From Zopfochytrium polystomum (Eukaryota; Chytridiomycota; Chytridiomycetes; Chytridiales; Chytridiaceae): 64,000 nucleotides of DNA. The stretch's first letter is position 1; every line of letters starts with the position of its first letter. Where the stretch lies: assembly GCA_025765615.1 (NCBI GenBank), contig JAIVFJ010000123.1, positions 1-64,000 of the forward strand, read 5' to 3'. The notes beneath the pieces were generated by a model. That model was not told the origin of the DNA. It made no database searches and was given only the letters and a program-made list of their open reading frames with translations. The position numbers and the translations under genes are program-made. Below are positions 1 through 10,660 of the stretch, piece by piece.

Positions 1-205
1 CGGTGTTGTCGCAGCGGGTGCTGTTTGGGCCGGATCCGCCGCCCAGCGAGTTGTCGTTCTTGCGGTAGTACTCGAGGCGGCCGCCAAAGACGAGGACGGT
101 GGAGTCGGCGAGGGTGACGGAAGCGGCGTAGAGGGGGAGGGCGGGCGGGAAGAAGGGGATCGACGGGGGGTGGGGGACGGGGGGTAGGCGGGGACGGTAG
201 GCGGG
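1..205 (-). CDS. Kelch-repeat-like protein, partial
   Basis: Read on the minus strand from about 205 down to the window edge, one frame encodes a proline-rich stretch followed by YAASVTLADSTVLVFGGRLE and a Gly/Asn-rich tail that runs off the edge. The V-L-V-F-G-G core is the typical second strand of a Kelch blade, so this is probably part of a beta-propeller protein. No start codon is visible in this frame; it is closed by a stop just upstream (near 210-215). Another minus-strand frame upstream (about 250-480) carries an Arg-rich segment followed by the hydrophobic stretch ILLLLPFLLSFLP, which could be the membrane anchor of the same protein. The two frames do not join, and no GT-AG intron fits between them. 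Function cannot be assigned further from this fragment. Confidence 0.45.
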
Positions 206-1196
206 GACGGTGGCGGAAGTTTAGGTCGATGTGGGGGAGCGATGTGGGCGTCGTCGAAACGGAAGTTGAAGTGGTGGTGCTGTGGTGGTGGCTGCTGCGG
301 TTGTGGGTGCGACGACGGCAGGAAGGACAGCAGGAACGGGAGGAGGAGGAGGATCGCTGTCCCCTGCCGCCGCCGCCGCCGCCGCTGTCGTCGTCGACAT
401 TCGATAGCGTCGTCGCCATTGTCGGCGTCACGGACATCGCCGTCGTCGCCTCTGGATGCAAAAAAGGGAGGTGTCTGTCTTCGATGTAAAAGATTTTCTG
501 CCTGTGCCGGCTGAAACCCGTCTGCGCCTGGGCGGGCTTGTCAAAAAAAAGGAAATCCGCAACGACAACTGTGCTTCAAAAAAAAGTTGTTGATGGCTGG
601 CAACTGGAGGCAGCAGGCTAGTGCGGTGTGGGAGAGAAGCAGTATCTGCGGCAGAATGTGCCTGCCAGCAGCACCCACCAGCGGTCGCCCGAATCGCTGG
701 CCAATACCACATTCGCACGCGAGGAAAGAGAAGGGCGTCACGAGGAAGGAACGACAGAGGTTTCAGAAGCCGCGAATCATCAATCATCATCACCATCGTC
801 GTCAATCATCCATTGACGTTAAGCATTCCCCCACTGCTGACATGGTGGGCCCGTCGTCCGCTTACAGCCCCAGCACCGGACCCCGTCGGAGTTTAAAAAC
901 ACTCTGACCCAGAGAGGATATATAAATGAAGGACAGGGTTCCTCATCTCAAAAACATCTTCTCTTCTCCTCTTCCCAGCAGCAGCGGCAGCAAACAGACC
1001 AGAGCAGCAGCCAGCAGCTGGCATCGCGTCCCTCCATCCAACGTCTTCACATACCCTTTGCCGTCCCTCTCGCGATCCCCTTACGTTGTAGGTTGGCCCC
1101 CATCCCTCACCACAACCGTCCCCGCCCTCCACCCAACCTCCTCCATCGCCACCCCTCCATCCCCACCCTCCCCGACACCCCAACCCCAGGGCGCGT
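206..1196. other. intergenic region with low-complexity sequence
   Basis: GC-rich simple sequence lies between the Kelch fragment and the hairpin array. It includes a 14-bp tandem duplication near 182-212 and GGA/CGC-rich runs at 330-410. No open frame here shows recognisable protein similarity apart from the Arg-rich/hydrophobic minus-strand frame described under the Kelch entry. The only regulatory-looking element is the TATA-like sequence annotated separately. Confidence 0.5.
916..924 (+). promoter_or_regulatory. TATA-like box
   Basis: The sequence gatatataaatg sits here and is followed within about 30-60 bases by a pyrimidine-rich tract (cttctcttctcctcttccc). This is the usual layout of a fungal RNA polymerase II start region. 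Nothing downstream on the plus strand looks like a convincing protein-coding gene; the first thing it would transcribe is the hairpin array at 1197-2582. The TATA similarity is seen; promoter activity is inferred. Confidence 0.4.
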
Positions 1197-2582
1197 CTCA
1201 TAGAAACCACATTGTTGGAGCCTCGACCAACTCAGCCGCACTCACTGGCCGACGTCCAGCAGTCGCGGTTTTCTATTCGGACGCGTCCTCGACTTCTCCC
1301 CCCCTCCCCCCCTTCCCTCCTCCACTCCCGATCCACCCACCTCGTCCGCCGTCATAGAAAACCATTGAACCGATCCTCCGGGTCCTCCCGCGATCGGCGG
1401 TCCCAGTTCAATGTGGTTCTTCCATGTCAACAACACGCTCCCTCGTCATAGAAAACCAACTGAACCGATCCTCGACCTGCTCTCTCCCGACCTGCCGATC
1501 GACGGTCGCGTTCAATGTTGGCTTTTCGATGTCGAGGGGCCGTGACGCTTTCCTTGGCAATCAGCCATTCCCTGGCACAGGCCCGATCTGTCCGAACAAC
1601 CAGCCAACAGCCGTCATAGAAAACCAATTGAACTGATCCTCGAAGGACGCGCCACTGTTGGTCGACGATACCCCGTTCAATGAGGTTTTCTATAGTCGGC
1701 CTTCAACCCCGAAAAAAGTCCCAAGTCGCATCGACCGGGCCCGAAACCACCATCGTCATAGAAAACCAATTGAACTGATTCTCGGCGCTGCGCGAATATG
1801 CGATCGACGGTCTTGTTCAATCTGGCTTTTCCATGTCGACGATGCATTACTACCCCTCCACTTTCCCCTCTTCTCCCCCCTCGCACCTCCCCTCTTGGCG
1901 CAGCAGTCCGATCAGGTCCGAGCCCCCCCCTGCCGTCATAGAAAACCAATTGAACAGATCCTCGACGGCTTCTGCGATTGACGGTCGTTCAGTGTGGTTT
2001 CCATGTCGCGCCGCGATCTCTCCTTCACCCCGCGAACGTTCCCCGGTCCTACTTGCACTACCGGCCCGTCGTCATAGAAAACCAATTGAACAGATCCTCG
2101 GTGACCCCCCAGATCTCTACCATCGACGGTCCTGGTTCAATCTGGTATTTCCATGTCGATGCGACGGCCGCAAGATGCTCGTTCTGGATTCGCCCCGAAC
2201 TGTCCAAATCGACCGTCTCGCGTCATAGAAAACCAATTGAATGGATCCTCGGGGGGGTCGCACGGCTTGCTCTGCCTGCCCCCCGACGGTCGTTCAAGGT
2301 GGTTTTCCATGTCGCGTTGGCGCAACCCTGCAGCTCGGAAACGCGGTCTGTCCTCATCGTCATAGAAAACCAATTGAATGCATCCTCGGAACAGACGCTT
2401 TCTCGCTACGTCTGACGGTCGTTCAAGGTGGGTTTTCCATGTCGGGTAGGCCTGTCTAGTCGAACGTGGAGCGGGCGAACATGCTGGGATGCGGCTCCAG
2501 CTCTCATAGAAAACCCAAATGTTTGAATCCCTGCGACGAGAGCTGTCGGTTGGCGTTCCGACATTTCCGGGGTTTCTATGGG
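1197..2582. repeat. array of about ten imperfect inverted-repeat (hairpin) units
   Basis: A left arm of consensus gtcatagaaaaccaattgaa, followed by c-N-gatcctcg, recurs at about 1351, 1445, 1614, 1756, 1936, 2071, 2222 and 2360. Degenerate copies occur at 1198 and 2504. Each is followed 25-60 bases later by a right arm resembling its reverse complement, consensus gacggtcgttcaaNgtgg then ttttccatgtcg (about 1400, 1501, 1672, 1810, 1981, 2121, 2284 and 2412; degenerate at 1264 and 2554). Loops and inter-unit spacers are not conserved; left arms are 94 to 180 bases apart. Arms contain paired changes (catag/catgg, ctgg/cagg-type differences) compatible with a maintained stem of roughly 22-26 bp. 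Reading frames through the array shift between units and carry stops, so it does not look coding. It could be a hairpin RNA precursor, a protein-binding palindrome array, or a tandemly amplified foldback/MITE-like element. Confidence 0.75.
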
Positions 2583-3209
2583 ATCTTTTTGGAGACGTCC
2601 TATGCGTTTGGTCCTTTCGCGTAGACTCAGACTTGACTGTTTCTCGACGAACAGGTCGATTACTTTGAAATCAGTACGTCGTAGGAAATGTGTTGATCTT
2701 GGTCCGATGGTGGTGTAGTCGAGGGTGCGGGCCGCCTGGATGTTTGGATCCACGGGCTCTAAATTCATTACAATTTTGGCGGGAAGTGATCCTTGATGAG
2801 GCTTGGTGCAGCGAAGGAAGAAAAAGAGCGGAACATTTGTCACGCGGTCGCGGTCCACACGTAACTTTGCATGCGGGACAATGAAGATGAAGTGTCATGG
2901 TCCGAGATAATGATCTAGTTAATTGGGCTTTTCTTTTTGGTATCAATCCCTGGGCAGGGAAACGTGTACGGGCGGAGGGTTACTTTAAGTCGGACTTTTT
3001 TCGCGCCCAGCCAAAACGCTGTCAAAGACATGCCTGTTACTCGAGGAAGGAAGAGCAATGCCGCAATTGCGGGCTTCGGCAACGTCAATAGCGCGCTTTG
3101 TTGAAGACGGGAGAATTTCTGGCGCGACTAAGGAGTAAGGGAGAATTCTGGCGCGACTAAGGAGTAAGGGTTTTGCGGCTCTCAATTGCGCGGACTCTGC
3201 CTGCAGCCT
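2583..3209. other. intergenic region with a short tandem duplication
   Basis: No convincing gene is seen between the hairpin array and the 3' end of SSL1. A direct duplication of about 29 bp, gagaattctggcgcgactaa followed by ggagtaagg, occupies 3112-3170, with one extra T in the first copy. It lies just downstream of the minus-strand SSL1 stop region. Confidence 0.5.
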
Positions 3210-5327
3210 TCACCTGTCCCACCCGCCACCGCTCCACGTCGTAGCCCCAGGCAAAGCAAACACGGAATCGAGGGGAGCCGCCCGCCCTCCGCCGCCGCCG
3301 CCGCCACCACCTCCGCCGACGCCACCACACGCGAGACCCAGAACCCGCGGCACGGGGCGCCGATCCACCCACCAACCACCCCACTCCCAATCCCACCACC
3401 TGGCAACACGCCTCCTCGGCTGCGCCGCAGCCGCCGCCGCGGCAACGGCCGCCGCCGCCGCGTCGCAGCCCGGACAGTTGTGCAGCACGTCGTGCAAAAA
3501 CACCGTCGCAGTCCAGACACACGTGGCAGCCGCATTTTGCGCACCGGTACCGGGTCGCGGCGGCCTGGGCCTTGAGCGCGGCCGCGGCAGCGGACGGCGG
3601 TTTCTTCGCCGCGCTATTGGACCCAGCTGCAGCGAGGACGCCCGTGTCCTGTTGTTGCGGCACGGCAGTCGCTGCGGGGACGTCGGGCAGCGCAAAGAGG
3701 CTGTCGCACGCGGCGCACCTGTCCGGCTCGGTCCCGTCCAAGTCGGAGGTGGCGGGGTTCAGTTCCGCAAAGTCGCCGACGGGGAAGAGGTGGTGGTACG
3801 ACCTGGCGAGGAGGGTTCCGGAGACGAGGGTGAGGGAGCAGACGGGGCATTCGACGGGGAGCATGCAGACGGCGGCGTTGCAGCGCGGGCAGACGAAGGC
3901 TGTTGAGGATGCCGTTTGGGTGAGGGTGGAGGGGTGGGGGGGGGTGGCCGTCGCCGAGGGGACGGCGGTGGCAGGGCGCAGAGGGGTTGGTAGTCGAAAG
4001 GAGACTTGGGTTGGGAAGCCCATGCGGATCAGCGTGCCTCTTGGTCCTCCTCCACCTCCCTTTGCCGCAAGCTTCTTTCCCGCGGTCGTCAGTCTTCAGC
4101 AAGTTGCGCAGCCGCGGGCGGCGGTACGACGAGTCCCGCGAGGACCTCTGCCAAGTGCGCGTCCGAGGTGACCACGGCAAACACGCCGTTGGTCTTTTCC
4201 GCGATTTCCTTGCAGATGCGGACCTCTGCGACGAGCGAGACGATGGAGACGCGGACGCGGGCGGCGACGAGGCGGCGAAGGGTTTGGACGATGTCGCCTG
4301 GGTCGGAGGTGGAGAGGGAGCCGTGGAGGACGAGGATGTCGCGGGTGCCGTGGGGGGGGATGTGGCTGGGAATGTTTTCTTTAAGAGAGGAGAATGGAAC
4401 AAAAAGCCAGAAGCTTGGGAGGGAACTCACGAAAGCGAGCGCATCGCGACCTCGAGCGCGTTCTGCAGCGACGCGTCGCCGCTGCACTCTGCGACCCTCC
4501 TCTTCTTCCTGACCGCGGCGACGTGCTCCGCGACGGCGCCCGACAGCTCGGTGAGTCGCTCGGCGCCGCCGTCCCTTGTCGCGACGACGCCGAGGCTGCC
4601 GAGCGGGTTCGCGTCAAAGAACTCTTCGATGAAGCGCTCGGCGGCGGAGAGGGCCGCGTCGAGCTTGGCGCTGGAAGCGGGGAGGGCGGCGGCCGGGGTA
4701 GAGCCAGAGGGCTGGGACGCGGAGGACGTTGTTGAAGAGCTGGTGGCGCTCGGGGTCGCGGAGGGGACGGCGGTTCCGCGGAGGTGGTCTGCAGTGGAGG
4801 CGTCGGCCATGGCGGCGGAGAGGTCGATGACGAGGTAGAGGTGGCGGATGATGCCGCGGTGCAGGGGGCGGGTTTCTCGCGCGATCGTTCTTTGTTGTGT
4901 AATGGGTGTCAGCGATCTAATCGTCCATCTGCAACATATTACACGATCGGACCATTCCACTGCCTCACCTTCTCCTCTTTTGCGCGTTCAATGCCGCAAT
5001 GATGCTGGTCAACGTCCCGTCCTCGTCCTCCTGCAGCACGTCCCAGGAGCGTTTGTAGGCGTCTTCCCAGAGGTATCCTTTTCCGGAGGCGCCGCGGAGG
5101 TTCTCGTTGGGGTCGTCGTCGTCGAGGGCCGTTGTGTTCGCGGTGGGGGGCTGCTGGTCGGGCGGCGGCGGCGGCGGCGGTGCGGCTGGCGCGCCGCCCG
5201 AGGCGGATCCGGACCCGCTGGACGACGAAGCGGCGGGGGTGATGGACTGGCTGCTGATGTGCCGCGGGACGGGGATGTGGATGCGGCGCGAGGCGGTCGC
5301 AGCTGCGCCGTTGGAGTTGGAGGACAT
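3210..5327 (-). CDS. SSL1: TFIIH core subunit Ssl1/p44 (GTF2H2)
   Basis: Ssl1/p44 is a core TFIIH subunit that binds and stimulates the XPD/Rad3 helicase in transcription initiation and nucleotide excision repair in the nucleus. Exons read 5327-4969, 4889-4431, 4365-4128 and about 4074 downward; introns are 79, 65 and about 53 bp. The N-terminal motif [20 protein letters not shown], the von Willebrand A domain beginning [16 protein letters not shown], the helices ending [14 protein letters not shown] and the zinc motifs ([43 protein letters not shown]) all match the family in order. The last zinc segment, [13 protein letters not shown], lies in a different frame from CHVCLDCD: one extra base near 3503-3504 breaks the frame and no intron fits. 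After it an Ala/Gly/Trp-rich tail runs to a stop at 3210; the family normally ends soon after CPGC, so the true 3' end is uncertain. The start is the ATG at 5327, the first in frame. Confidence 0.88.
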
Positions 5328-5521
5328 CGTGTGCAGGGCAGCCGTTGACAAGAGCCGGACAAGAGTCGGCTTTGTTTCGCTTTTTCCTCTGCTGGTTTGT
5401 CGGCACCCAACCTCCTCACTCTCCGCCGTTTCCCTCTTGCCCACCCGCCAACCCATTGCACCACCCCACCCAACCCCACCTCGCAGGCGGTCGATTCCCC
5501 GGGCCAGCCAGCCAGAAAATA

Positions 5522-6031
5522 TCAAAGCCTGTCCTTGTGCACGGCCAGCCCGCGCTGCGCCAGCTCCTCGTCGAGCATCTGCCGATCCCTCTCGAGCAGC
5601 GCGCGCATCTCCTGACGGCGGAGCAGGAGCAGCTCCCGGCCCGCCGCCTGCATCTCGCTCTGCGTCCTGTGCGCACAGAGAGAGCGAGAGAGAGAGCTTT
5701 AGAGAAAAAGAAGGAAAAAAGGACGACAAACAACAATCATACATCTCCTGGATCTGCTTCAGCTCGGCCTTCATCGAGATGTGAATCGCATTGTCCTGCC
5801 ACTCGGACACGAACGCAGCTACCCGGTTCCGTCGCTCCGTCTCTTGCTGGTGCTTCAGCCGGTTCTCTTCCTTTTTTTTTTTTTGAAGTGTTGTTGTTTC
5901 GGGGGTGGGTGGGTGTGTTCAAATCGATGTAAACGATGAAACCAACACTGTAAGGAACGTACCTTGACTCGCTTGTTGTACTCTTGCTCTGCGCGGATCG
6001 ATAGGAGGCTCTTGCGCACTGGGCCGTCCAT
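5522..6031 (-). CDS. CFAP141: CFAP141-like ciliary protein
   Basis: Three exons (6031-5963, 5870-5743, 5666-5522) keep frame and encode 113 residues, close to the about 100-residue length of CFAP141 (C1orf189). CFAP141 is a small helical microtubule inner protein of motile axonemes. The protein is charged and helical throughout: MDGPVRKSLLSIRAEQEYNK, then an Arg/Glu/Gln-rich middle with SEWQDNAIHISM, then a C-terminal helix beginning TQSEMQAAGRELLLLRR and ending LAQRGLAVHKDRL. The spacing of the Leu-Leu-x-x-Arg segment and the final Gly-x-Ala-x-x-x-x-Arg-Leu resembles the family's C-terminus. Splice sites are canonical (GTACGT, GTATGA donors). It lies head-to-tail 298 bp from the CAP-Gly gene. 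The assignment rests on remembered family pattern; another short coiled-coil ciliary protein remains possible. Confidence 0.6.
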
Positions 6032-6328
6032 GTGTGCGTTAGTGTGTGTGTTTGGGGTGGTTCCAAGAGGCTGGGAATTGTCAGTGATTTGGCTGCGTCG
6101 CAAAACAGTCGGATATCGCAACTTTTCGCTCCACCGTCGTCCATTCAGTTGGACAACAGGTATTGTGATGCTCGGTCGAGCTCACGCGAGAAAGATGGAC
6201 ATGTTACACCGGTCATCACATTTACGTGGAGAACCAGGCTGTCAATCCCCATTTCTTCCACTTCTGCTAATAAAGATAAACACCTTACGACGCATTCGAC
6301 ACACTATAAAGTATTCAACAGTCATTCT

Positions 6329-9300
6329 TTACCTACCACCACCACCACCCGCTCCCACCCCGCCCATCCAACTTTTTGGCCGCAAAACGCTTTCAATGCG
6401 GTCGACGCGCACAAACAGCCCATGATGCTCCTCGCACGAAAAGTAGCGCTTGCCCTTGACGACGCCGTCGTGCTTGCCGACTATTTGAGTAAATAGTGAG
6501 AAGGTGGGGGCAGCTCCAAAAAGGGGAGGGGAAAAAGTGATGGACAAGAAGTAGTAAAAAAAAGTCTCACGCGGACGGTCTAGCTTGATTCCACACCACA
6601 GGCCCGAGTGAGGTTGCGGGTCAAAGGCGCCGACGTACTTGACCATGCCTATTTTTGCGTTGTGGGAGGGCCCCGAGTTACAAGTAGGTTACGCAAAACC
6701 ATTAACAAGCCGGGGGCGCAACGTACCCAAACACCGCTCCTCATTCAACACCACACACGCGCGATCCCCCACTCGCACCCCGCCCTCCACCAACTCCTCC
6801 GCCGTCCTACTCCGCTCACCCCCACCCCCATGCTCCGTACGCGCCCGCCCGGCCTGCGTCGCCGGCCGCACGGACGGGGTCGGGACGGGGAACGGGTGGA
6901 CGAAGACGCGGCCAGCGGCGCGGAGGCTGTCCACAAACGCCGGGGTTGGGTTGCGGTGTGCGTGTGGGGGCAAGGATGCAGTCGGGGGAGGAGGTAAAGG
7001 CGGGAGGCGTGGGGTTGTGGTGGTGGCGTTGGTTGTGGTGGTTGTGGTAGGACGCGGGGGTACTGAGTATGGCGAAGAAGAAGTTAGACGAATGAAGCAT
7101 TCCGTGTGATTCAAAAAAAATAAAATTAAAAAAATAAAAATAAAAAAAAACTCCCAACGTACCTCCCGCAACCACAGCGCCAACCCCGTCACTTTCCGCG
7201 GTCGGCCCCCACCACCACCTAGCGCCACCATCGGGGTGGTTCCCCGTCGGCGGTGGTGGGTTTAGCGGGAAGTAATCCGCCGACTTTGGTTTCATCATCC
7301 CAACACCCATCGGCGGGGACGCCCCGTTGTACCGCATAGCGCCGACGTGGGGTAGGTGCGGGAAGTACTGAATCTACTCGAAGGACGGATGGGGTGGGTG
7401 TGGTCAACAAATCCCCTCCAACAAAAACACAAAACGGGAGAAAAACTGGCGATCTTTTTTACCTCGACCAAGGGGTCCGCGAGCGAGTTCCGCTGGAACC
7501 GCAGCCTCCGTACTTCCCTCCTCAACTTGGCCACCAGGACCTGGTACTCCTTCTTCTGGCGATCCAGCAGCACCCTCGTCGCGGCCTTGACCGCCTCTCT
7601 CTCCTCCTTCTCCCTGCCCTCGCCTCTCCCGTCCTCCTCCTCCTCCTCCTCATCCAACTCCTCTTGCCCTTCCTCCGATGCCGCGGTCACAGCCCGACTC
7701 CCCATCGCCCCCACCGACGACGACCCCCGCAGCACCGCAATCTCCCTCCGCAGCGACGCGACGAGAGACGGGTACGGCTTTGTCGGGCGTGCGCGCGGGG
7801 TGGTGTCCAGCGGTGTGTCGTCGATAGCGGGGAGGAACGGTTGGCGGTGGTGAGTTCCTTCTGAGGGCTGCCGGGTGGTCGGACGCCGTGAGGTGGAAGC
7901 GAGGATGCCGCTGTGGGTCGCGGGGCGGGGCATCGGCTGCGACGAGGCGGGGGCGGCTGCTTGACGAGTTTTCGGACGCGAACGAGGGGCGGCGGCGGGG
8001 GCGGTGGCAGGGGGTTTTAGGTTTCCAGCTGGCGGCGCCGGAGCGATGACGACGGCCTTTTTTTTGGGCGGTGCGGTCGGTGGTGGTGGTGGTTGTGCGG
8101 GAGTTTCCGCATCCAGTTTCGCGGCGTCGGCGTCCCGTTTCGAGTCCTTGTTTGAATAGGACGTATCGTGTTTCGACTTGCCTGTCGTGGGTTGCGGATC
8201 ATCGCGCTCAGGATGCTGTTCTTCGGTTGCTGCGGTTTCGGCAGGGGGTAGTTCGAACGCTTCAAAGTCCTCGCTGGCAGGGTCTCCTTGATCTTCCGAA
8301 CGCCCAGGTCCTTCAAGCTCGCTGTTGGCTTCTCCAGCCTCTGCGCTGTCGCTTGGAGGCTCCGCTGTCTGCTGTTCTCCAGCGTCCGCATTGGCGTTCT
8401 CTGTCGCAGCTCGTTCCTCCTCGACATCTGCCTCCCCTTTCCACGCGTCAGTATAGCCTCCATCGTCGCCCATTCCCTCACCGCAAGCCGCGTTCTTCTC
8501 TTCAACCGTTAGTGCGTCCTCAGCCCGAGACACTTCATTCTCAACGCTCATCTCTGCCGACGCCGCGCTGTCATCCGGCTCAACTCGCTGATGATCATCG
8601 CCGCTTTCGCCAGGTTCGTCAGCGTTCTGGCCAGCTTCGTCGCTCCCAGCTGCGGCTTGCTTCTCCACTCCAGGGTAGGCATCTTCCTCCTCCGCGTACC
8701 CATCGTCACCTTTCGTCGCGTCGCCGCCGTCGTTATCGGTCCGAGGAGGGTCGTCGGCGGCAGTCTCAAAGCCGTCATGGTCCTCTGCGTATTCGTCGTT
8801 CCGTGCAGCTTCACCGTGGTCGGCCGCATTCCCACCGGCAGCAATCTCCTCTCCGTCCGCATTCACTTTCCCTCCATCGTCTCCGTCTCTGCCATTAGCC
8901 ACAGCCGTCGATTCATCCCCGGCTGTCTCAGTCACCTCCTGCCCCGCTTCTTCCGCCTCCTTTCCATCTCCGCCTTCCATCCCGCCAGCGACCTCCGTCG
9001 CCTCCTGCCCCCCCATTCCTCTCTCGCTCCCCACCGACATCCGCCCTATCCCTTCCCCCTTCCCCGCCGCACTCCCCACACTCTTTTTCCCGCTCCCACC
9101 CCTCCTCTCCGCGCTCGCCATCCGACTTCGAAACCGCTCGCACTCGACCTGCGCGTCCCCAGCCTCGCTCCCAGTCCTCGGCGTTCGCCGTTCCGCGCCG
9201 TCGTTCAGTTTCGCCCTGCTGCCCGCGGCGGCGGAGGGAGACCCCAGGGCGGGTGCAGCGGAGCCGGTTTTGCGAAGGCGGGCGAGGCTGGAGGAGAGGG

Positions 9301-9799
9301 AGGGCGCATTGGATTTGGCGAGGGCGGATTTGCTGGTGTGGCGGCTTTGGGGGGGGTTTGGGGTGTTCGGTTGTTAGTGTTGGCGATGTTAGTGGTTTGG
9401 TGAGGCCTCAAAGAGGATACATTAACCGCGGTAGTTCTACCTCTTATTCTTCCGCAGCTCGTCGCGGCTCTGCGGCTTGCTACTGCTCGGAGCCGACCCA
9501 CGAACCGACTGCGGCTTGCCGTCGGCGTTCTCATTCCCAGCTGCGTCCATCCCACTCACATTATCCACAACAGCCACGACCGTCTCCACCGCTCCAGCGC
9601 CAGGCACAACTCGCTCATCCCCGCACTCCTCTTTGTTCTCTTTCGCGTCCTCCGTGGTCATCGGGTCGTCCTCCGCCGTTCCACTTCCCCTGCCGCTCTC
9701 GACGTTTGGCTCCGTTGCTTCGTCGCCAGGAACATTCTCGTCGAGTGCTTCAGCGTCGGCGGAAAGGACAATGGGATCGCCGCCGTCGGGAGGATCCAT
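6329..9799 (-). CDS. large acidic protein with C-terminal CAP-Gly domain
   Basis: Six exons (9799-9441, 9332-7463, 7367-7163, 7062-6727, 6648-6571, 6480-6329) join in frame to exactly 1000 codons (999 residues). The N-terminal two-thirds is low-complexity: acidic Glu/Asp/Ala/Gly-rich, then Pro-rich. Around residues 620-740 come two basic-leucine helices likely to form coiled coil (LVASLRREIAVLRG and RQKKEYQVLVAKLRREVRRL). A CAP-Gly domain occupies roughly residues 905-985: VGDRACVVLNE, VKYVGAFDPQPHSGLWCGIK, then GKHDGVVKGKRYF and HGLFVRVDRI. GKHDG is the family's GKNDG-type tubulin/EB C-terminal tail-binding motif, so the protein should bind microtubule plus ends or EB proteins. Most CAP-Gly proteins carry the domain N-terminally, so this layout is unusual. 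I cannot assign it to CLIP, dynactin p150 or a kinesin. The start is the first in-frame ATG. Confidence 0.85.
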
Positions 9800-10627
9800 A
9801 GATTGATTCTATTCCGCACCCCCGTCAGTCAGCGTTTTGATGCAAAGACGCACGTGGGTTATTGTTGAGTCGATGCCCAGAATAGTCACACGAAAATTTT
9901 TTTTTCGGTGTTTTTCGTGTTTTTTCTGTTCGCGAGAAATGATTCTGGAAGGAGCTTCTGTCGTTGCTCAATACGACGAACGGCATGGACATGAACAATC
10001 CTCTCTCTATCTCTCCACACTTTTCTCCTTGTCGGCATCCTGCGCCACAGGGCGACTGGAGGCGAGGCCCGTTCTCGCCTTCCGGGCCGGGCTCGGTTGC
10101 TAAACACACGCAAGAGAATTCCTGCTCCGCGTATTGGAAGCAGTGGGCGATGCCACGCCTGCCGTTCCGTGGCGCGGCGTCGGAGTCCCGAGTTTTTTTT
10201 CGCGCAACCCTCAGCGTTGGGGCTGTGTAAGCATTTCGTCGCGAATACGGTAATACTTTGTAGCTCGCACGACGAACTTCAAAAAAAAAAAAAAAAAAAA
10301 ATTACAAAACAGTGTGTGTTGGAATGACACCACCAGCCAGCCATCATTCTGTGCGCCAGCCACACCGTGCCAAACACATTTTTTTTTAGCCCCCTCATTT
10401 CTTGTCTTTTGTCTCGCATCGCCTCCTTTTTGGTTCGCCTCTGTCGCTGTCCCTGTCTTCCCACAATTTCTCTCTCTCTCTTTCTCTCTCGCTTTCTGTC
10501 ATCTCCGCCCTCTCGCTGTCTCTCTCTCTCTCCGACCAAATCGTGGCTGACACAGCAAACCAATTTCGGCCATCAATCAAGGGTAGCAGGCAGGAGCAGC
10601 ATCATTAGCTCCATCTGCCTCCCCCCT

Positions 10628-10660
<33 letters not shown>

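Noticed and set aside
1833..2415. Protein-coding tandem repeat (VIENQLNRSS-type frames)
   Set aside because: The same DNA motif is read in different frames from unit to unit and on both strands, with stops between, so coding is a by-product of the repeats.
1197..2582. CRISPR array
   Set aside because: Repeats are arranged as alternating left and right arms rather than direct repeats with uniform spacers; spacing is irregular and the genome is eukaryotic.
3186..3906. Plus-strand open frames across the SSL1 locus
   Set aside because: They are GC-rich shadows of SSL1 exons with low-complexity Arg/Ala/Pro composition and no family motifs.
7295..9121. Separate 608-residue gene starting at 9121
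   Set aside because: The frame stays open upstream of that ATG and joins by a well-placed intron to the ATG exon at 9799; its 3' end reads through a donor into intron sequence.
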